Below the pieces are notes generated by a model. That model saw only the letters and a program-made list of their open reading frames with translations, was not told the DNA's origin and did no database searches. From Physcomitrium patens (lineage: Eukaryota > Streptophyta > Bryopsida > Funariales > Funariaceae): a stretch of 64,000 bases of DNA. Below, one piece after another: positions 55,640 through 64,000 of this stretch; the first letter of the stretch is position 1; each line of letters opens with the position of its first letter. The stretch lies in assembly GCF_000002425.4 (NCBI RefSeq), contig NC_037267.1:6337396-6401395 (forward strand), given 5' to 3'. The position numbers and the translations under genes are program-made.

Positions 55640-56410
55640 ACAAAAGAGGAGGTATTCTCGTGAGATGTAGGTACCTTTCATGTGAGTTTTATTGGTATTT
55701 TTGAGAATGGAAATATTATGTATAAGAAAGTTGATGATTTTAAAAGAAAAGAAAAAAAAAATTATATAGTATTGAAAGGGAATTACGCAACTTAGAGACA
55801 TTAGAAGATGATGAGAGGATTTTAGGTGTTTATGAAGAAAATGGATTGGAGGATTCTTTGGAATTAAGTGCATCTATTGGATTAAGAGATAATGATAAGA
55901 TTGTGGAAATTCTTTCGAAGGAGGTTTATACTATACTTGAATCTTTTCAAGCACTAGAAGTTATTATAGAGACAAAATATAAAACAATAGATAAAAAGAT
56001 AAAACCTGTTGTCGGACCTTTATCAAAAGATTCTAAGGAAGAAATAGAAGAAGCATCAAAAGAAGAGAGTTTAAGAGATTCAAAGAAGATTGGACATCAG
56101 TTTACAAAGGAGACTTTTGAAGAATTAAAGATTGGATGTGATGGTTCTTTATTTCCAACAAAAATTGAATATTTTAAAAAAATACTTGCTAAACGAGATA
56201 AATCATTTGCCTTGGAATCTCGTGAAATAGGATGTGTAGATCCTAATATTGTTGTTCCTATGGTTATCTTTACAGTACCTCATGTGCGTTGGAACTTAAG
56301 GCCAATTCCCATGCCAAGGATACATTTACCTAAATTGATAGAATTATTGAAAGAAAAGATGCAAATAAAAATTTTGGAACCTTCTTTTGCTCCATATTCT
56401 AGTCGTTGAT
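55640..56410 (+). pseudogene. linker and RT N-terminus of C
   Basis: FIGIFENGNIMYKKVDDFK linker with a one-base shift near 55760. The open stretch 55846-56409 runs through HQFTKETFEELKIGCDGSL, SFALESREIGCVDPNIV, RPIPMPRIHLPKLIELL and LEPSFAPYSSR-stop (TGG>TGA). Confidence 0.8.
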
Positions 56411-57270
56411 TTACAATGCTTAAGAAAAATGGATTTTTATATTTTATTCAAGATATGCAACCAATGAATGCAGTAATTATAAGAAATACATGTATAGGAC
56501 CTTTACTAGATGAGTTTATAGAAGTATTTGTGAGAAGGGCAATTTATTCAATGGGTGATTTATATTTGGGTTATGATCAATTTCAACTTGCGCATGACAG
56601 TAGACATCTAACAACAATGAAAATGCCACTTGAATTACTTAAAATGTGTACTCTTCTACAAGGTGCTACTAACTCAGTTGCACATATGATGAATGGGATA
56701 AACAAGGTATTAAGAGACTTCATTCCTAAAAAAACTATGTCTTTTTTAGATGATGTTCATATCAAAGGATGTAAAAAAAGAGAAAAAGATGAAACTTTAG
56801 ATGAGAGAGGATATTGCAAATATGTTATTGATCATATACAAGATTGTGAAAAGATTTTAACTCGACTTGAAGAGGTTCATCTTACACTTTCAAGAGCAAA
56901 ATCTACATTTAGAGTGTAGGAAGTTCTTATTGTTGGACATTTGTATGGATTTTATGGGAGAAAGTCACATCCAAGAAAAGTTGAATGCAATTAAAAGGAT
57001 GAAAGATTCATGTGACTGTTTAATAGAAGTATGCAGGTTTTTAGGAGCTTATGTATTTTATCGTATATAGATTCTTCATTATGCTCATGTAGTGGATCCA
57101 TTGTATGAATTATTATATAAAGGTTATTGATTTAAATAGAAAAGAAAGCATATTGAAGTAATACAAAAGCTAAAGGTATTATTGATGACACCTCTAATTT
57201 TAAGAAGAATTGATTATAATTGTAATAGACAAGTAATTCTTATTGTAGATACTAGTCCTACTGCTTTTGG
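56411..57270 (+). pseudogene. reverse transcriptase of C
   Basis: SMGDLYLGYDQFQLAHDS, LQGATNSVAHMMNGINKVL and the catalytic MSFLDDVHIKGC, again FLDD. After FRV-stop the tether shifts frame (56867-57070) and continues through LDAIKRMKDSCDCLIEV-like and RFLGAYVFYRI with stops. Confidence 0.85.
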
Positions 57271-57597
57271 ATAGGCTATGGGTCAAGATGATTCAAGTGG
57301 AAATAGATTTGCAGTTCGATTTGGAGCTAAAGTTTTAAGTACTCATCAAAAAATATATTCGCAAGTCAAAAGAGAACTTTGGGAAGTTGTTTTGGCTATG
57401 AAAGCTGAAAAAGATTATTTGTTTGGTGTAGTAGTAGTAATTGAAATAGATTGCTTGCCATTGCTTGGAATGAATACTAATTGTTCAACGCCAGATATTG
57501 CAATGTTAAGATGGATTGCTTATATTAAGTCATTAAATCTAGAATTTAAGCATGTTACTGGAAAAGACAATTTAGTAGCAGACATGCTATCTTGAAT
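57271..57597 (+). pseudogene. RNase H of C
   Basis: GQDDSSGNRFAVRFGAKVL, QVKRELWEVVLAMKAEKD, VVVIEIDCLPLLGM and KDNLVADMLS-stop. The first Asp (IVDTSPTAFG) lies before a TGG>TAG stop at about 57273. Confidence 0.8.
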
Positions 57598-58610
57598 AAG
57601 ATATGAAAGAGAAGACAAAATGGTTGAAGACATTGATGATGTTGGATCAAAATTCTATTTAGTATAAAATCTTAACAAATAAGACAAGCTATTTCTTGAA
57701 GAATTTTATAAAGGAGAATTATTGGATATTGGTCATTACTTGAATACTTTGACTAAACAAGAAAATTGGTCTACAAAAAAATTTAAACAAATAAGAAAAA
57801 AAACATATGGATTTTTGCTTCAAGAAGGATTCTTATGGAAGAGACCAAAGAAAAGAATTGGAATGCCACAAAGAGTGATAGGCAATAAGGAAGAAAAATA
57901 AAAATTATTAAAGAGATTTCATGATAGTTTATGGGCAAGACATAGAGGAATTTGAGCTACTTTTGCTAAATTTAAGGAACGATATTGGTGGAAAAATATG
58001 TATTCAGATGTACTCTTATTTGTAGAGTCATGTAAAATTTTTCAAGCGTATTCTAATATACGACATCGAGATGGTCTTCATCTTATATATCCTCTAGCTA
58101 TTCATTTTAAATGGATTGTTGATTTGATTATTATACCAATCGGATTATGGCAAATGAGATATTTGGTCTTAGTTCGTGAAGATTTATCAAATCAAGTAGA
58201 AGAAAGACCATTGAGAACAAAATCTACAGAGGAATTTGTAGATTTTTACTTGAAGATGTTATTTGCCACTACGGATGTGTAGGAAAATTCATTGCAGATC
58301 TTGGAGAATTAAATGCACAAGAAGCTTATGAATTCTTTCAAAGATATGGAATTAAACTATCACTGACTACTACTTATAATCCAGAAGGAAATGCAAAAAG
58401 TGAACATGATCATCCACTAATAGTGAAAGCATTAGTTAAAGCTTCGAATGGGAAGGTTAGAGAATGGCCACAACTTTTGTCATTTGCATTATGGGCTAAT
58501 CAAACAACTCATAGCTCAGTAATGGGATATATGCCTATTGAGCTTATGACAGGTCAAAAACTAATTATGCCAATTGAAGAAAAAGTACCTATTTGAAGTG
58601 TGCTACTATG
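57598..58610 (+). pseudogene. integrase core of C
   Basis: FHDSLWARHRGI zinc His residues, then ESCKIFQAYSNIRHRDG (second Cys replaced by Phe). The catalytic region reads WIVDLIIIPIGLWQM, after a frameshift KFIADLGELNAQEAYEFF (Asp kept, R>L), and NPEGNAKSEHDHP. Multiple stops. Confidence 0.8.
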
Positions 58611-59097
58611 AGAAAATGGATTGACAAGAGAAGAACTTCTAGCTATTAGAATTCAACAATTAGAGCAAAGGTTGGAAGATGTGCAAATAGCATTACAAAG
58701 AATAAAAAGAGCGAGGTTACAAAACAAGACATGATTTGATAAGTAGCATTGATTGAGGCCTAAAGCAATTGAAGAAGGTGATTAGATTTTGATCTATGAT
58801 AGTAGCTTGGACAATCAACATAGTACTTTAAAGAAGTTTTCTAAACGATGGTTTAGACCATATGTGGTAACAACTGTTCATAATAATGCAACTTACTCAT
58901 TGCAAGAGTTAGATGGAACGAGGTTAAAAATACCAATTGCAGGGAAGCGAGTAAAAATATTTAAACAAATATACACAGAAATAAATATAGAAGATCTTGG
59001 TGAAGACATAGATATTCTTCAACAGGAAGATGAATTTGTCTTGGATAGAAAAAATGATGAAGAAGATTTAGACGAAGACTTAGAGAACATATTATGA
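58611..59097 (+). pseudogene. integrase C-terminus of C
   Basis: LTREELLAIRIQQLEQRLED, then FSKRWFRPYVVTTVHNNAT (GPY changed to RPY), LQELDGTRLKIPIAGKRVKI and an acidic tail ending at TGA 59095-59097. Confidence 0.8.
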
Positions 59098-59159
59098 ATC
59101 AAACAACAATTAGATTATTTAGTGCATACCATAGGATGCACACGTTCAGAGGGGGTAGA

Positions 59160-60542
59160 TGTCGTATTATAACACAACTATATGGTGAAAATATAAATAA
59201 AAAATATTTTATTATTATTTAGTCATCTTTGTTGATAAGAGCTCAAGACAATTTAGAAAGGCTTTATAAAAGCTTTTAGAGTATTTTCTTGTCTTGATAG
59301 CTAGTAGATAAAAGCTTATCATTAAATTTTCTTTCTAGATTATAGAAACTATTTTACCACTTTAAAAAGGCCATAAATTAGTAAAAATAAAATAGATAAA
59401 GTAAAAAAATAATATGATAGATAATAAGGTGAAGTTGAAGATAAGGAAGTGCTGAAAAACTTCTAAGATAAGTAGGATTGATATCCAGGAGATGACCGTT
59501 TGTGGGTCAGGATCAAAATTAGACCTCTAGCCACTAAAATGGCTGCTTAGGGCAAAATAGGAGGGCATTTGGAGATCAGGATTTGGGATCGATGAACTAG
59601 CTTCAAGCTCCTTTCAAAGGTGTAAGACTTAGTTTCAGAGGATTTGAGAGCACTTTACAATTATTGTTGAAAGTCAGTGTTTGTATTGGTGATTTGGGTT
59701 TTTTGCAATAAAGTTAGGGCTAGTACTCTTGACTGTTTTATAAAATTGAAAAAACATCTATGGTTGAAATTTTAGAAGTGTCTAGATAGTTGAGTATGCC
59801 AAGTGCATGTAAAATTTTTTCTTAATCTAACGGTATAGATAGAAGATATTTGATCATTAGTATAAAGAGGTATCAAAAGTTGGTAGATTGGGATTGTTTA
59901 GGGTTTCTACAATATCTACAAATCTACTAGTTGGAATAAGGTGAATTTTAACATATTAAGTCAAGGACTTAAAGGCGGAGCTGCATATAAAGTTTGAATG
60001 AGAATTAACAATTAAAGAAGGAGAAATTACAATTCAAAGTTTGTCATCAACTTTCTAGGCAGTGGTCAAGGGACATCAGTGTGGATTTATGGCGTTTTCT
60101 TGCAATCCGTAAGTTGAATTGGATTGAAACTTCTTAAGCATTTAGAAGACTTGCAAAGACACTAATAGTAGAAGTTTTTAAATAATTGGACGGTCAGATT
60201 GAGAATTACAGCTTGCCAAAGCTTGCTATCTAGGATTAGGGTTTAAAAATTTAAAAATTAAAAATTAAAAATTAAAAAAAAAGAATAATACTAATAAAAA
60301 AATTAAATAAAATAAAACTAACAAATAACAAAAGAATTTGTCCTTATAATATCTTGAAGTTATTAAAAATAGTATTTCTAAGCACTTTATATTGGGATTA
60401 AGCTTTTACATTGAAATCTAAAATATTTTACATTTAGATACTTAAAACCCATTAGACTACTTGGATACTTGTAAAACATTGTTTGATCTTCCACAGCCAG
60501 ATGTCCGATGCATTCTTAAGCAAGATAGTACGTAATACAACA
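59160..60542 (+). mobile_element. 3' LTR of C
   Basis: 1383 bp, TGTCGTATTATAACACAACT to ACGTAATACAACA, following the polypurine tract CAGAGGGGGTAGA. The A-rich run near 60245-60300 differs in length from the 5' LTR. Confidence 0.9.
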
Positions 60543-60546
60543 TCGT

Positions 60547-61195
60547 AAATTAGTCAAAATGGAGTAGTGTTGGTAGTTACTTTATATGCAGTTTGATACG
60601 CCCACAAAGCTGCAAGGAGTTTGATCTCCCAATCGGTACCCACCATCGAAATTGTCTTAGTCAAGACCTTGCACAAAATTCTACTGGTCTTTTCTATTTG
60701 TCCATTTGTGGGAGGATGACATAGAGTAGTTTTTCCATGCTTAATCTTATATGTGTTCGTCAAGGTGGCTATGGTAGTATTTATGAAATGGGTGCCACGA
60801 TCACTAACCAATTCTTTTAGACATCCAAATGGAATTATAATATTCTCATAAAGAAAAATGGCCACCGTATTGGCATTATTATGGCGGGTAGCAATTGCCT
60901 CTATCCATTTTATTATATAGTCCGTGTTGACTAAAATATACTGCTTTTGGCCAGATTTTGACGTTGGTGTGATGAGACTGACAAAATCAGTACCTCATTT
61001 TTCAAACGGTGCCTGTGCCAAGTTTGGTACTAACGGCATGGCTGAAGTGCCCTTAAGTTGACCCATTTGTTGACAAGGATTAAAAATACGAACAAATTGG
61101 TGTGCATCAAAAAATATTGTGGGCCAGCAATATCTTACTATTAAAGCCTTGCGAGCAATGCTCTCTCTTGCAAAATGACCACCACAACTATCCAA
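60547..61195 (-). pseudogene. integrase core of element H
   Basis: HFARESIARKALIVRYCWPT, CQQMGQLKG zinc part, then ILVNTDYIIKWIEAIATRH, FGCLKELVSDRGTHFINTT and HPPTNGQIEKTSRIL: D, D, E are all present. AALWAYQTAYKVTTNTTPF precedes a stop and the insertion of C. Plant Tat/Athila-like integrase lineage. The rest lies at 47870-48273. Confidence 0.88.
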
Positions 61196-62084
61196 ATGGC
61201 AACCTTTTAGTATCGACTATACTTCACTTTGAAAGATACAGCATCTTAAAATGCCATCTTTGCCTTGTTTATCATCGCAAATCATTGTGTATGGGGCACT
61301 TTTCAGAATGAATTACTTTTTAAGCTTCTCGTTAAAAGTCAGCAGAAAAGTGTGGAAGGTCAAAAACTGAATGATTTCATTATATTCGGGAGAAATCACA
61401 TCCACCATAAATAATTTGGCATTGCGAAGAGCATCAGAGATAGGCTTGTTGCCAAGAATATTAGAAAATTAGGATAAATGATCAACATTTGTATATTTCT
61501 TTCCAAGTCGTACAACAACTGTAAAAATTAAACTCTTATAGAAGTAATATCCATCGAGCAATGTATCCACTCAATTGAGGCTTATTAATCATGTATTTGA
61601 GGGCATCATGATCCACTTAAAATACAAACAAATATCCAAGCAAATACTGTCAAAACTTTTGAATTAAATATACCATATCTAACGCTTTGCGTTCAATAGT
61701 AGTATAATTACGTTCGACAGCCACCAATTACCGACTGGCATAATAGATAGGATGATTCACACCCTGGTCATCCTTCTGACTTAGCACCAATTCAATAGCT
61801 ACATTGGATGCATCAACGTACATATAGAAATGCTCCGTCTAATGAGGTGCCACTAATATTGGAGCAGAGACCAATTTTGATTTTATTGCCTCAAAGGCCA
61901 CAATACACTCCATGGTCCAAAAGAGACAAGTTCCATCTGATGGAGGTTTTTTCAGTAATTTTGTTAAAAGTTGACAAATAACTGCAAATAAATAAATAAA
62001 GGGGCAATAATAACTGACATGGTCGACAAACCCTCGAACACCGAAGACTGTCTCTGATCTGGGCAAGTTCATTATATGCTGCAC
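61196..62084 (-). pseudogene. RT tether and RNase H of element H
   Basis: 62084-61839 reads IMNLPRSETVFGVRGFVDHV, LLTKLLKKPPSDGTCLFW and FEAIKSKLVSAPILVAP. Then in other frames MYVDASNVAIELVLSQKDDQ, HPIYYASR, VERNYTTIERKALDMVY and VDHDALKYMINKPQLSG. The stretch 61200-61500 is strongly decayed. Confidence 0.8.
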
Positions 62085-62790
62085 TTATTCAGGATCCATA
62101 GCAATACCACAGCTGGAGGCAATATGTCTCAATAATTATATGGACGAAATACCAAATTGATACTTATTCGAGTTCAACGATATTCCAAACTTAATGTACC
62201 AAGCCAAACATTTGCCTAGACAATTAAGATGATCTTATTTTGTACTGAATGCACAAAAGTCATCTAAAAAGATCGCTATAAACATCTGCAGATAGTCTTA
62301 AAAGGCTTGAGTCATCACTCTCTGAAACGTGGCTGGGACATTGCATAATCCAAAAGGCATCACGTAATAAGCAAATGTGCACCGATCCGTGGTAAAGGTT
62401 GTCTTGAGCTTGTCTTTTAATGTAATTTGAACTTGATTATATCTGAATAATCCATCGAGGAACAAATAACATTTGTGACTTGCTACGGCGTCTAATATAC
62501 TATCCATGAAAGGTAATAGAAAGTAATCTTTCTTGGCGACTACATTAAGTTTTCAAAAATCTTGACAAATTCAGATTTTCTTGTTCTTTTTTGGCACCAT
62601 CACAATTGAAGAAACCCACTAGCTATTCGGTACTGAGTAAAATAAACCAACCACAAGAATTTTGTCCAATTCCTCCTTCACCATGAGAGAATATTTAGGA
62701 TTAAGGTGATGTTGCTTTTGTCGTATTAATTTAGCCTTCTCCTTTAAAATGATTTGATGCTCACAGATTTCAGCCGAGATATCTTTTAGA
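62085..62790 (-). pseudogene. reverse transcriptase of element H
   Basis: NPKYSLMVKEELDKILVVG, VPKKNKKI, VVAKKDYFLLPFMDSIL, KCYLFLDGLFRYNQVQI, MPFGLCNVPATFQRVM and FLDDFCAFS (catalytic FLDDF, as in Athila-like RTs). Stops at VPNS(stop)WVS and after MTQAF. Confidence 0.85.
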
Positions 62791-62855
62791 TCATCATAAG
62801 TCCAAGCAAAAGCAGATTTATATTATAAGAAAAATTCTATCTAGCAGGTCAATTC

Positions 62856-63314
62856 TTATTCCTTAATACCTTCGTAGATCTTAATTGTCCGAGGCTCTAT
62901 TGTGGTCACCAAGTTGATAGTTTGACATAAAGGTGCAGCGGCGATGTTCTGTTTCAACTCCCGCGTTAGCTTAAAATCAATCGGAAAGTCCAACATGTGC
63001 GAAGTGCTAAATCCTATGTCCAAGGCACTTACATTGTGCACATCTTACTTGATCATCTAATTAATACTAAATTTAGTAAAGATTTTTGAATTTGATAGGT
63101 ATATTAAGTAGTCCTCTGGACCTCTACATTGGTACACTACTCTAAAGTATTGAGCTACTTCCATGGATGCCTCCATAATCGGTGCTACTGCATCATCATT
63201 GGAGCTAAGCTCATCGTCTGACATCAATTCAAATATTGGCAATTGAGACTCCCCGTGATAGTGTACTAGGTACATTTGTAATACCATTTTATTTCCACCC
63301 TTGCTAATTATCAA
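62856..63314 (-). pseudogene. inter-domain region of H pol
   Basis: Two open stretches: 63314-63057 (MIISKGGNKMVLQMYLVHYH..., acidic middle) and 63041-62856 (HMLDFPIDFKL, TIEPRTIKIYEG). This is the segment between protease and RT in plant gypsy elements. Confidence 0.65.
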
Positions 63315-63362
63315 AGTATCCTAACCCTAATCATGCTTGGCCTTCGCTTGATAAAGCCAAGG

Positions 63363-63836
63363 TCATCCCAATAAAATTAGATATGATAAAGTCAAACGTT
63401 GTAACCAAAAGACAATGTAGTCGATTTCATAAGCAATATCGATAATTATAGTTTGAACACTCCGTAAAATATCCATTGATTTAATCCGGCTATGATCTGC
63501 CATCTTTAATATCAATGTTGTGGGTACTAAGTGTTCCAAATCTAAAGCATCTATTATATCAGCATTCATTAAATTGACGCTGGAACTATCATCCATCTGA
63601 ATATTCGAGATCATAACACCATCAATTGAAACATCAATGGTTGATGCACCTAGGTCAGGATTCAAACTAACTTCACAAACTTCTTTATTACATTGCCTAT
63701 GTCGTGTTAATAATGAATTCAATGTAGAATAACATTCTAATGCAATTGCTAGAAGTTGCTTCATAGAAATAGAATGTCGAATAGCGTCCAAATCCTTCAA
63801 AATGTCATAAGGTTTCATATTTAAGGTAATTTCCAA
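63363..63836 (-). pseudogene. protease of element H
   Basis: A 157-residue open stretch; SISMKQLLAIALECYSTLNS helix, then IDGVMISNIQMDDSSSVNLM, where DDSSS replaces the DGGSS seen in Athila/Tat-like retropepsins. LVPTTLILKMADHSRIKSM follows. Confidence 0.75.
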
Positions 63837-64000
63837 TGCCCTCTTTCTTTTTATTGGATTGAGTTTAACTCCAAGAGGTAAGATATTCTTCCATCCTAGA
63901 CTTGGAATTGAAACAATAGCTTGAACTTCTCCAGAATTTGTACCCTAGAGAAGATCTTTCAATAGATAGGACGTTTTTCAAAACTGTATAGAGAACAAAA
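63837..64000 (-). other. end of gag/pre-protease of H at window edge
   Basis: Frames are broken; it continues beyond the window. No 5' LTR of H is in view. Confidence 0.4.

Larger units (their letters stand above)
48274..60542 (+). mobile_element. C: group-A gypsy element inserted in H integrase
   Basis: 5' LTR 48274-49652 (1379 bp), 3' LTR 59160-60542 (1383 bp), PBS at 49657-49672, polypurine tract before 59160. Target duplication is CCGT (48270-48273) and TCGT (60543-60546), a C/T difference. The gene order equals A2. B2 (51029-54540) is nested in the protease region. Without B2 the element is about 8.75 kb. It is older than A2: every gene has many stops, and the LTR interior differs from the A LTR while the termini match. 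Confidence 0.9.

Noticed and set aside
1..64000. CRISPR array, operon or bacterial regulatory features
   Set aside because: Repeats are LTRs of 0.5-1.6 kb, gene structure is that of eukaryotic retrotransposons, and no short regularly spaced repeats exist.

Overview
This 64-kb window is a gene-free stack of Ty3/gypsy LTR retrotransposons from a land-plant nuclear genome. I see no cellular gene, rRNA, tRNA or CRISPR array. Three element groups are present: (1) a Tat/Athila-like gypsy group (FLDDF- or FIDNF-type RT; here F, E and H); (2) a chromodomain gypsy of the Tcn1 type (group B); and (3) a gypsy group with an FLDD reverse transcriptase and a DHG-type protease (group A). From family knowledge, Tcn1-type chromoviruses occur in fungi and in non-seed plants, and group A looks most like elements I associate with basidiomycetes. 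The Tat/Athila-like elements are plant-type. The combination, with strongly AT-rich spacers, suggests a moss or another non-seed plant. That is inference, not proof.

Layout. 1-2767: decayed gag of a plus-strand Tat/Athila-like element (F), then a solo LTR (2768-3973, TSD AGATG) and a related LTR (about 4106-5356). 5357-12513: minus-strand element E (RNase H, RT, protease, gag with zinc knuckles, AT-rich leader, primer-binding site). Its 5' LTR begins at 12514 and resumes at 43556-44245. Inside that LTR sits B3 (13028-43550, minus, TSD CTTAT). Inside B3 sit a solo LTR (41095-42427, TSD GCGT) and a group-A composite, A0/A1 (13940-36789, plus). Inside the middle LTR of A0/A1 sit element B (17531-31378, plus) and another solo LTR (31605-33201). 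Inside the protease gene of B sits A2 (19809-28245, minus), the best-preserved element. The chain E > B3 > A0 > A1 > B > A2 is six levels deep, and most joins can be checked by rejoining the interrupted reading frame or by duplicated target bases.

44246-47270: AT-rich DNA with a solo LTR (45823-47113). 47272-48273 and 60543-64000: minus-strand element H (protease, RT, RNase H, integrase), split within integrase by element C (48274-60542, plus, group A). C itself carries B2 (51029-54540, minus, TSD GCAGG) in its protease region.

The elements encode the usual capsid, protease, RT, RNase H and integrase set, but every copy is broken by stops, frameshifts or deletions. Many lesions fit cytosine deamination (CAA>TAA, CGA>TGA, TGG>TAG/TGA). 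Points worth attention are an intact 140-codon extra ORF downstream of pol in B with degenerate counterparts in B2 and B3, non-canonical DHG/DYG protease and FLDD RT active sites in group A, a stop codon shared at the same pol position by three group-A copies, a displaced primer-binding site in group B, and consistent 4-bp (group A) versus 5-bp (groups B and D) target duplications.
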